Assembly (NCBI GenBank): GCA_046047235.1
Contig: JBJOII010000205.1
Coordinates: 1 to 5,561 of the forward strand
From: JBMTVN01 sp046047235
GTDB taxonomy: Bacteria; Verrucomicrobiota; Verrucomicrobiia; Limisphaerales; JAHDYP01
Direction of reading: 5' to 3'
Length of the DNA stretch: 5,561 nt
The translations under genes and the position numbers were made by a program. The notes below the pieces were generated by a model that ran no database searches, was not told where the DNA came from, and saw nothing but the letters and a program-made list of their open reading frames with translations. Below, piece after piece: positions 1 to 5,116 of the stretch (position 1 is the first letter of the stretch; the number at the start of each line of letters is the position of its first letter).

Positions 1-640
1 GGGCGGCGAGGGTGACTCCGGCTTCTTCGGCTACGGGTAGGATAGTTTTGAGGAAGTGGGACAAGCGTTCCCAGAGTTGATCATGGGTGGCTGGGGGTAT
101 GGTTCCCGGGGAGGCGTTGCGGTTGACGACCATATTCCAGGCCATGCCTTGGGGCATGGGTGTGTCGAGTGGTTCGTCCATGCCCACGGCTTCGGCTTGT
201 CCGCGGGCGAACGGGCCTTTGATACGGCCGGCAACGCCGGCGATGCTGAAGTTATAGCCGAAGACGGGGATGCCTGCTTGGCCGACGCGTTGGATGAGCG
301 TCTTGAGGTTATCGAGTTGCTGATCTTTCAGGGGGCCATCGAGGAGGACATCGTACCAGAAGGCGGGATCGAAATTCTCGATGGCTTCGAGTTTAAGGTC
401 ATGGGCTTCGATGGACTGTCTGAGGCGGGTGAGTTCATCGAGCGTCCATAGTTCGTCCGGGTTACCGGCGAGGCCCCAGCCGCTGTCATCGCCGACGGGT
501 TGATCGCCTGGCTGGTTACTGCGGGAGGAGCGGAAGTAATCGACCAAGTGGACGACGAGGTGGGTGCAGCCGCATTGTTTGGCGAAGCGGAAGTGGTCAT
601 CGTTCAGCTGGTGTTTATAGAGGCCGAGGCCGAGTTTCAT
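1..640 (-). CDS. uxuA: Mannonate dehydratase (UxuA family), C-terminus cut off by window edge
   Basis: Family role: mannonate dehydratases remove water from D-mannonate to give 2-keto-3-deoxy-D-gluconate, a cytoplasmic metal-dependent step in glucuronate breakdown. Seen here: the first 213 residues of a TIM-barrel protein. It starts with the short strand MKLGLGLYKH, has a helix around 65-80 (LWTLDELTRLRQSIEAH), then the strand LKLEAIENF (82-90). The most diagnostic stretch is AGIPVFGYNFSIAGVAGR (122-139), which matches the IPV-x-x-YNF core of the UxuA family. PVAEEAGVTLAA (202-213) ends at the window edge, just where the family's conserved HPDDPP-like metal site would be expected, so the catalytic half is not visible. 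The ATG at 640-638 is the first start of the frame that gives a natural N-terminus. No Shine-Dalgarno sequence precedes it; the leader is C-rich. The gene is divergent from the DUF1080 gene. The short N-terminus differs from E. coli UxuA, so the symbol is a family-level assignment and substrate specificity is unproven. Confidence 0.82.
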   Translation of the reverse strand, partial: MKLGLGLYKHQLNDDHFRFAKQCGCTHLVVHLVDYFRSSRSNQPGDQPVGDDSGWGLAGNPDELWTLDELTRLRQSIEAHDLKLEAIENFDPAFWYDVLLDGPLKDQQLDNLKTLIQRVGQAGIPVFGYNFSIAGVAGRIKGPFARGQAEAVGMDEPLDTPMPQGMAWNMVVNRNASPGTIPPATHDQLWERLSHFLKTILPVAEEAGVTLAA

Positions 641-720
641 GGGGGATCGTTTATGGGGTTTGGGGTATGGTTCCAAGTTTATTGCGATGATGGGGGATCG
701 GATATGGGGTGGGGTGTGGT
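639..720. repeat. Imperfect direct repeat, two copies of about 30 bases
   Basis: Copy 1 is at 639-672 and copy 2 at 690-720. Both begin ATGGGGGATCG, then differ at two bases (TT versus GA), then share TATGGGG; copy 1 has two extra T residues, then both share TGGGGT and end in TGGT after a one-base difference. The repeat units start 51 bases apart. Copy 1 includes the antisense of the start codon of the minus-strand mannonate dehydratase, and copy 2 lies in its presumed 5' leader. This may be a duplicated operator or leader segment, or a simple local duplication of G-rich DNA. Confidence 0.6.
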
Positions 721-800
721 GATGTGTCGGCCGGTTGACCTTTGACCTCTGTTGTTTTGGGGGGCTTGAGTTGGGGTGGAGGTGGGTGTATGAGGCTGGG
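641..800. promoter_or_regulatory. Divergent intergenic region between the uxuA-like and DUF1080 genes
   Basis: These 160 bases must carry the start signals for both divergent genes unless the promoters lie inside coding sequence. Visible contents are the direct repeat, eight runs of four or more G on the plus strand (641-645, 655-658, 662-665, 692-696, 706-709, 711-714, 759-764, 773-776), a tandem TTGACCT heptamer at 735-748, and a GGAGGT ribosome binding site at 778-783. No convincing paired -35/-10 promoter was found in either direction; TTGACC at 735 or 742 resembles a -35 box but nothing like TATAAT follows at 16-18 bases. Confidence 0.4.
735..748 (+). promoter_or_regulatory. Tandem heptamer TTGACCT x2, possible operator
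   Basis: Two perfect, abutting copies of TTGACCT sit about 53 bases upstream of the DUF1080 start codon. A tandem direct repeat in a divergent promoter can be a regulator-binding site, and each copy also contains a -35-like TTGACC. No regulator gene lies next to it in this window, so the role is inferred from position only. Confidence 0.3.
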
Positions 801-804
801 ATGA
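778..804 (+). promoter_or_regulatory. Ribosome binding site plus four-codon mini-ORF overlapping the DUF1080 start
   Basis: GGAGGT at 778-783 is a near-ideal Shine-Dalgarno sequence placed six bases before an ATG at 790-792. That ATG opens a four-codon frame (Met-Arg-Leu-Gly) whose TGA stop at 802-804 overlaps the ATG at 801-803, forming ATGA. The DUF1080 start itself has only a weaker GAGG at 792-795, five bases upstream. The layout would fit termination-reinitiation coupling. The strongly G-rich context makes a chance GGAGGT plausible, and an in-frame GTG at 786 is a further possible start, so this is a candidate only. Confidence 0.35.
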
Positions 805-1553
805 AAACAACCTTTGGAGACCGGAGAGTTTGGTTGGCGGGTTTGGCGGTGGCGCTGTTTGCGACTGCGGGGGTGATTTCTTTGGAGGGTGGGGACGAGG
901 TGTATGAGGTGCTTTTTGACGGGAAGAGTCTGGCTGGGTGGCACGTGAGTGCGGAGACGGGGCACAGTCGGGCGAGTGGCAACAAGACCGGGGGAAAGTG
1001 GGTGGTTGATGATGGGGCGATTGTGGGCAGTCAGGACATTCCGGGGAATGGAGGGATTATTATAACCGACGAGAAGTTCGGTGATTTCGAGGTGGTGTTG
1101 GAGATGCGGAATGATTTTGGTCCGGACAGCGGTTTATTTTTGAGGGGGACGGAGGATGGGAAGGCTTATCAGGCGATGATTGACTATCACGGGAGGGGGA
1201 ACGTGATGGGGATATATGGTGAGGGATTGGGGGGCTTTGTTTTCCGGCCATTTCAGTTTGATGGGAGTCCGGACCGGATTGTGGTTTCACCGGAGGTGAA
1301 GGATTTTCCGGTGTTGCCGGAATCGTGGAGGCATTTTTGGAGGCATGGGGAGTGGAACGAGTTTCGGGCGAGGATTGAGGGGAATCCTCCGGCGATTACG
1401 ACCTGGATCAACGGAGTGAAGATGGCGGAGTGGCAGGATACAGAGAAGCGGTTGCCTGACACGGGAGGGATTGCCTTGCAGGTTCATGGAGGCGGGGATT
1501 TGACCCGTCAATTTGTGCGATACCGCAACATTCGGGTGAAGCGGTTGGACTAG
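801..1553 (+). CDS. Exported DUF1080 protein (3-keto-disaccharide hydrolase family)
   Basis: A 250-residue protein. The N-terminus MKTTFGDRRVW, followed by a hydrophobic run at about 11-27, is a signal peptide or N-terminal anchor; no Cys lipobox is present. The mature part has the DUF1080 (PF06439) concanavalin-like fold pattern: VLFDGKSLAGWH (37-48), a WVVDDGAIVG strand (67-76), FGDFEVVLEMRND (93-105), the core GPDSGLFLRG (107-116), YQAMIDYHG (123-131), EWNEFRARIEGN (184-195), TTWINGVKMAEWQD (200-213), GGIALQVHGGG (222-232) and the closing RNIRVKRL. Characterised relatives cleave 3-keto-glycosides, products of sugar 3-dehydrogenases; that activity is inferred here. ATG 801 was chosen over the upstream ATG 735 in the same frame because it directly precedes the signal peptide. 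The length is usual for a single-domain member. It is the only plus-strand gene, convergent with the pilin-like gene, and uses many G- and T-ending codons, unlike the C-ending codons of the minus-strand genes. Confidence 0.88.
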   Translation: MKTTFGDRRVWLAGLAVALFATAGVISLEGGDEVYEVLFDGKSLAGWHVSAETGHSRASGNKTGGKWVVDDGAIVGSQDIPGNGGIIITDEKFGDFEVVLEMRNDFGPDSGLFLRGTEDGKAYQAMIDYHGRGNVMGIYGEGLGGFVFRPFQFDGSPDRIVVSPEVKDFPVLPESWRHFWRHGEWNEFRARIEGNPPAITTWINGVKMAEWQDTEKRLPDTGGIALQVHGGGDLTRQFVRYRNIRVKRLD

Positions 1554-1707
1554 GGCGGTTTCCGGACTTTGGTGGCCGTTTTGTCTGCTGCATGGAACCT
1601 GGCTGATGTCAGGCTCCATGGGAGATGGCTCAGGTGTTCCTGCTTTGCTTTCCCTGGTCAGGATCCAGTCACTACGCTCCGGCGGCGGCACTATTTCTTC
1701 GACCTCT
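1554..1707. other. Convergent intergenic region with little strand skew
   Basis: This separates the 3' ends of the DUF1080 gene and the pilin-like gene. It contains the hairpin at 1591-1620, a small perfect stem CAGG-TGTT-CCTG at 1631-1642 and a weak CTGG/CCAG pair at 1654-1668. The G excess typical of the plus strand elsewhere is absent in 1621-1680 (I count 16 G and 18 C). No ORF of recognisable family and no RNA gene was identified. It may be a bidirectional transcription-termination zone or hold a dispersed non-coding repeat. Confidence 0.4.
1591..1620 (-). terminator. 11-bp stem hairpin between convergent genes, candidate terminator
   Basis: The arms CATGGAACCTG (1591-1601) and CAGGCTCCATG (1610-1620) surround an 8-base loop. 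Read on the minus strand, all 11 positions pair, one as a G-U wobble; on the plus strand the same position is an A-C mismatch. The structure therefore favours the minus-strand transcript, about 90 bases beyond the stop of the pilin-like gene. No clear T-run follows on either strand, so it is not a textbook Rho-independent terminator. It could instead protect the 3' end of the mRNA or be part of a repeat. Confidence 0.45.
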
Positions 1708-2439
1708 CTAGCGGAGGCGTTTGTCCTTGATGTATTCGGCGTTGCCGAAGGTTTTGAGACGGTTACGGCCGCCGCGGTGGGAGCTGCGACCGGAGATGTC
1801 GGGGTCGAGCGTGGGGACTGTGGCGGGGTAGTAGACATCGACGATGATTTCGAGGTCATGGGTGCCGCTGGGCATTTCGCGGAAGGGGTTATTGGCTCGG
1901 ACCATGTCGTTGTAGGCCTGTTCGGGGGATTTACCCCAGAAGTTATCGAGGGGGATTTCTTCATCGGGGTGGTCGAAGCCCCACATCCAGTAGCCGACTG
2001 CGGTGCCGTTGGTTTGGGCGGTGAGTTGGGTGGATTGTTCTGCGCGGAGGAGGGCGGGGTTCCGGGCGAGGGAGGGGCACATCCAGCTGTTGGAGGGGGA
2101 GAGGTAATTGGAGAGGGCGATGGCGGCCCAACCGGCGCGGGGGTCGGAGGCGGGCCAGGTGGTCCAGGGTTTGTAGCCGCCGGGGAGGTTGGTTTTGAGG
2201 TCGCGGCGATCGGGGAAGCGGTCGAGGTTATCGCCGAGGTAGAGGTTCCAGGCGATGCCGGCCTGGCGGAGGTTGGAGAGGCAGGCGATGCGGCGGGCTT
2301 TGGTGGTGGCGGAGCTGAGGGCGGGGAGGAGGAGGCCTGCGAGGATGGCGATGATGGCGATGACGACGAGCAGTTCGATCAGGGTGAACGCGGTGGTGGG
2401 CTTGGGGGGTGTGGGGATGTGAGTGGGGGGTATGTCCAT
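1708..2439 (-). CDS. Prepilin-type N-terminal cleavage/methylation protein (type II pseudopilin-like)
   Basis: A 243-residue protein. The class III signal is AFTLIELLVVIAIIAIL (17-33): cleavage would fall after Ala17, giving mature Phe1 and the conserved Glu5 (Glu22). A single membrane helix runs to about residue 37, followed by LLPALSSATTKARRIACLSNLRQ-type sequence, the usual start of Verrucomicrobiota/Planctomycetota pseudopilins. The leader is odd, Pro/Thr-rich (PPTHIPTPPKPTT) with only one Lys, and the -1 residue is Ala instead of the commoner Gly. The globular part is Trp- and Pro-rich (PWTTWPASDP at 91-100, MCPSLARNP at 120-128, YWMWGFDHPDEE at 150-161). The C-terminus SSHRGGRNRLKTFGNAEYIKD matches the H-X9-DG signature of these families, but the Asp is Phe231. 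The start codon lies 8 bases after the stop of the dehydrogenase, so co-transcription is likely; no Shine-Dalgarno is seen. The exact role (pilus, secretion pseudopilin or surface protein) is unknown. Confidence 0.85.
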   Translation of the reverse strand: MDIPPTHIPTPPKPTTAFTLIELLVVIAIIAILAGLLLPALSSATTKARRIACLSNLRQAGIAWNLYLGDNLDRFPDRRDLKTNLPGGYKPWTTWPASDPRAGWAAIALSNYLSPSNSWMCPSLARNPALLRAEQSTQLTAQTNGTAVGYWMWGFDHPDEEIPLDNFWGKSPEQAYNDMVRANNPFREMPSGTHDLEIIVDVYYPATVPTLDPDISGRSSHRGGRNRLKTFGNAEYIKDKRLR

Positions 2440-2447
2440 GGCGGTGG

Positions 2448-4580
2448 TTATTGGGGGAGGGAGAAAGCGATGTAGGCGTCGCCGGAGGCAGTGCCCATTT
2501 TACCGCCGCCGCAGGCGATGACGACGTATTGTTTACCGTTGGCGAGGTAGGTTGCCGGCGTGGCGTAGCCGCCGGCGGGGAGTTTGGTTTTCCAGAGTTC
2601 TTTACCGTTGGTTTGGTCGAAGGCGCGGAAGTGTTCGTCTTTGGAGGCACCGATGAAGATGAGTTGGCCGGCGGTGGCGACGGGGCCGCCGTAGTTTTCG
2701 GTTCCGGTGGGGGGGATGCCGAGTGCGGTGAGTTCGGGGAATTCACCGAGAGTGACTGTCCATTGGTATTCCCCGGTGTTGAGGTTGATGGCATTGAGAG
2801 TGCCCCAAGGGGGTTTGACGGCGGGGTAGCCGTTGATGTCGAGGAAGCGGTTATAGCCGGTATGGGTGAAGGGGATGATGCTGAGGGCCTCGCCTCCGGT
2901 GGCGGCTTCCTTGGCGGCGTCGGGTGCTTCGTCGCCATAGACGAAGGCGATGACACTTTCGCGCTGGCGTTGGCTGAGGAAGGCGAAGGAGGGCATGATG
3001 CCTTTTCCGGTTTCGAGTTGGTCGAGGGCTTCCTGGCGCGGGCGGCGGTGCTGGACGCCTTCGAGAGAGGGGATGGTGCGGGTGGGGTCTCCGGAGAAGT
3101 CGATGCCATGGCAGGCGGCGCAGAGCTGGTTATAGATCTGGTGTCCGCTGGTGTAGGGGAGTTCACCTTCCTTGGCCTGGGTATCGACCATGGTGAGGAT
3201 CCAGGGCATTTCATTGGCATTGACGTAGAGGATGCCGTTGGGGTCGGCGGCTGCGCCGCCCCATTCGCCGCCGCCGTCGAAGCCGGGGAAGATGATGGTG
3301 CCTTCGCGGCTTGGGGGCAGGAAGGGTTGGTGCGGGCGGACGCTTTTGAGTTTGGCGAGTGCCTGTTGGTGGGCTTCCGGCGAGATATTGGTGACGAGGT
3401 CTTCTGAGAAGACCTGTCGGGCGAACGGGGCGGGGATAGTTGGGAGGGGCTGGTTGGTCCAGGCGAATTCACCGGCGAGGGGGGAGGGTGGGGTGGGGGT
3501 TTCGTGGATGGGGAAGAGGGGTTCTCCGGTGGAGCGGTTGAAGACGAAGACGTGTCCGGACTTGGTGATTTGGGCGACGGCGTCGATGCGTTTGCCGTTG
3601 TGTTCCACTGTGAGGAGGTTTGGGGGGGCTGGGAGGTCGCGGTCCCAGATGTCGTGGTGGACGAACTGGAAGTGCCAGATGCGTTCGCCGGTTTTGGCAT
3701 TGAGGGCGAGGAGGCAATTGGCGAAGAGGTTGGCGCCTACGCGGTTGCCGCCCCAGAAGTCGAAGGCGGCGGAGCCGGTGGGGATGAAGACCATGCCGCG
3801 TTGGTGGTCGACGGCCATACCGGTCCAGGCATTGGCGCCGCCGACATATTTCCAGGCTTCCGGGGGCCAGGTTTCGTGGCCGTATTCACCCGGATGGGGG
3901 ATGGTATGGAAGATCCATTCACGTTTTCCGGTGTGGAGGTTATAGGCGCGGACGTGGCCGGGTGCGGCGGGGCCGGGGCCTTCGGAGACACGGGATCCGA
4001 GGATGAGGAGGTTATCGTAGACGACGCCGGGAGTATTGGAGATGAGGTAGAGGCCTTCGGCGTTATGGTCGAGGTCATGGAGGAGGTTGACGCGGCCGTT
4101 TTCGCCGAAGGAGGTGACGGGCAGGCCTGAGGTGGCATCGAGTTGGTAGAGGTAATGGCCGGCGGTGAAGACGATACGGCCGAGGCCTTTGGTTTTCCAA
4201 TAGACCAGGCCGCGGTTGACGCCAACGTCACCCTGATTGGACTCGAAGGGGTTGAAGGTCCAGAGTTCATGGCCCGTGGCGGCGTCGAGGGCGAAGATTT
4301 TGAGTTGGGGTGAGGAGCCGTAGAGGATGCCGTCGACGACGAGGGGGTTGCATTGGATTTGGGAGCGACCGTCGGGGCGGCTGTCACCGGTATGGTAGGT
4401 CCAGGAGATCTGGAGTTGGTCGACATTTTGGCGGTTAATCTGGCTCAGGGACGAGTATTGGGAGCTATGGGGGTCTCCGAGGTAGGAGGACCAGTTGTGG
4501 CTGGCGGTTTGAGCGGTGACGCAGAGGAGCAGGGGGAGGAGGGCTGCGGCGAGGAGGTTGGAGGCTTTAGTGTTGTTCAT
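2448..4580 (-). CDS. Secreted PQQ-dependent dehydrogenase with internal cytochrome c domain
   Basis: A 710-residue quinoprotein, likely periplasmic, oxidising a sugar or alcohol with pyrroloquinoline quinone and passing electrons through heme c. Residues 1-26 form a signal peptide (hydrophobic 9-22, cleavage probably near QTA/SH). Propeller repeats of the A-x-D-x-x-TG-x-x-x-W type occur at about 97-107, 211-223, 291-302 and 595-607. HHDIWDRD (308-315) and QITKSGHVFVFNR (337-349) correspond to the segments holding the catalytic Asp and PQQ-contacting Lys of membrane glucose dehydrogenase, here Asp310 and Lys340. A c-type heme module lies at about 475-552: CAACH (487-491) with likely axial Met529 in GIMPSF. 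The propeller then resumes (PPWGTLNAINLNTGEYQW; GTENYGGPV at 626-634; YATPATY at 672-678). Unlike classical membrane glucose dehydrogenase it lacks the five-helix N-terminal anchor. Substrate cannot be read from sequence. The gene follows the metallophosphoesterase by 38 bases and leads into the pilin-like gene. Confidence 0.9.
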   Translation of the reverse strand: MNNTKASNLLAAALLPLLLCVTAQTASHNWSSYLGDPHSSQYSSLSQINRQNVDQLQISWTYHTGDSRPDGRSQIQCNPLVVDGILYGSSPQLKIFALDAATGHELWTFNPFESNQGDVGVNRGLVYWKTKGLGRIVFTAGHYLYQLDATSGLPVTSFGENGRVNLLHDLDHNAEGLYLISNTPGVVYDNLLILGSRVSEGPGPAAPGHVRAYNLHTGKREWIFHTIPHPGEYGHETWPPEAWKYVGGANAWTGMAVDHQRGMVFIPTGSAAFDFWGGNRVGANLFANCLLALNAKTGERIWHFQFVHHDIWDRDLPAPPNLLTVEHNGKRIDAVAQITKSGHVFVFNRSTGEPLFPIHETPTPPSPLAGEFAWTNQPLPTIPAPFARQVFSEDLVTNISPEAHQQALAKLKSVRPHQPFLPPSREGTIIFPGFDGGGEWGGAAADPNGILYVNANEMPWILTMVDTQAKEGELPYTSGHQIYNQLCAACHGIDFSGDPTRTIPSLEGVQHRRPRQEALDQLETGKGIMPSFAFLSQRQRESVIAFVYGDEAPDAAKEAATGGEALSIIPFTHTGYNRFLDINGYPAVKPPWGTLNAINLNTGEYQWTVTLGEFPELTALGIPPTGTENYGGPVATAGQLIFIGASKDEHFRAFDQTNGKELWKTKLPAGGYATPATYLANGKQYVVIACGGGKMGTASGDAYIAFSLPQ
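2925..3158 (-). other. Heme c domain inserted in the PQQ dehydrogenase
   Basis: This is the part of the dehydrogenase gene coding for residues about 475-552. The heme-binding CAACH is encoded at 3108-3122, and the likely sixth ligand Met529 lies in GIMPSF about 38 residues later. Helices rich in charged residues (RPRQEALDQL; SQRQRESVIAFVYG) have the spacing of a small class I cytochrome c. Propeller sequence lies on both sides, so it is an insertion, not the C-terminal extension of type II quinohemoprotein alcohol dehydrogenases. Confidence 0.82.
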
Positions 4581-4618
4581 GGCGGCGTGGTTGGGGCTGG
4601 AGTGTGGAGCGGGGGTGT

Positions 4619-5116
4619 TCAGGTAACGGCAACTCTTTCTGCTGTGCCCGTGGTGGTATCGTAGACGACGAAAGTAGATTGGCCGGTGAGGGCTCCATAG
4701 ATTTCACCAGGGTTGATGAGAAGGGTCCGGCCGTGTTGGGCGATCTCGAACTTGTGGTTGTGTCCGAAGCAGACCACATCGAAGACTCCGCCACGGGCTA
4801 TGGCCCGGCCGATATTGTCGAAGTGGTTCATGGAGATGGTGCGTTGGTCGAGTTCGAGTTCAGCGTATTCGCCATGGAAGTGGAGGTTGGGGAATTTCAT
4901 GGCGTTCGTGGCGATGCGGAAGCGGTCGCCGTCGTTGTTGCCAAAGACGATATGGATGGGGCCGGAGAAGCCCTGGCCGAGTTCTTTGGCGATGAAGGGG
5001 GAGCAGAGGTCGCCACAGCAGAGGATGACTTGGGCGCTGCGGTCGCGCACCAGGGTGAGTGCGGCGCGCAGTTTGGAGATTTGGTCGTGAATATCGGAGA
5101 GGATGGCGACTTTCAT
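4619..5116 (-). CDS. YfcE/MJ0936-like metallophosphoesterase
   Basis: A 165-residue cytoplasmic calcineurin-like phosphoesterase of the short YfcE/MJ0936 group, expected to bind two divalent metals and cleave phosphodiesters; the natural substrate is unknown. The metal-site motifs appear in order: SDIHD (7-11, Asp8 and His10), GDLCSP (35-40, Asp36), GNND (59-62, Asn60), His98 in SMNHFD, and GHNH (118-121, His119 and His121). NPGEIYGALTG (135-145) near the end is a further family hallmark. The length is normal and no residue of the core site is missing, although His98 is followed by Phe rather than the common Gly. The start ATG at 5116-5114 overlaps the TGA of tcdA as ATGA, which supports both the start choice and translational coupling; there is no Shine-Dalgarno sequence. 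No signal peptide or membrane segment is present. Confidence 0.88.
   Translation of the reverse strand: MKVAILSDIHDQISKLRAALTLVRDRSAQVILCCGDLCSPFIAKELGQGFSGPIHIVFGNNDGDRFRIATNAMKFPNLHFHGEYAELELDQRTISMNHFDNIGRAIARGGVFDVVCFGHNHKFEIAQHGRTLLINPGEIYGALTGQSTFVVYDTTTGTAERVAVT
5113..5116 (-). promoter_or_regulatory. ATGA stop-start overlap between tcdA and the phosphoesterase gene
   Basis: The TGA stop of tcdA (5115-5113) shares bases with the ATG of the next gene (5116-5114). The preceding leader is pyrimidine-rich and lacks a ribosome binding site, so translation of the phosphoesterase probably depends on ribosomes finishing tcdA. This is the best evidence that the two genes share one transcript. 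Confidence 0.75.

Noticed and set aside
735..770. Sigma-70 promoter built on TTGACC
   Set aside because: No acceptable -10 hexamer follows either TTGACC at a 16-18 base spacing; the sequence there is T/G runs.
735..800. Extended start for the DUF1080 gene at ATG 735
   Set aside because: It would put 22 extra residues before the signal peptide, and the tandem TTGACCT repeat would lie inside coding sequence; ATG 801 sits right before the Arg-Arg and hydrophobic segment.
1554..1590. Rho-independent terminator for the DUF1080 gene near GGCCGTTTTG
   Set aside because: Only four T residues follow and no stable stem could be formed with the preceding bases.
1606..2475. Open frame of 289 codons on the plus strand
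   Set aside because: It runs antisense to the clearly recognisable pilin-like gene, is Gly/Glu/Val-rich low-complexity sequence and shows no family motif; it is open because of the skewed codon use of the real gene.
2409..3407. Open frame of 332 codons on the plus strand
   Set aside because: Antisense to the PQQ dehydrogenase, Gly/Glu/Val-rich and without recognisable motifs.
2228..3700. Open frame of 490 codons on the minus strand
   Set aside because: It is a shifted frame over the PQQ dehydrogenase and pilin-like genes, made almost wholly of Ser, Pro, Thr and Ala, as expected from misreading C-ending codons.
4519..4530. Lipoprotein signal in the PQQ dehydrogenase (LLLC at residues 17-20)
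   Set aside because: The residue before Cys20 is Leu, not Gly/Ala/Ser, so it does not fit a lipobox; an ordinary signal peptide is more likely.
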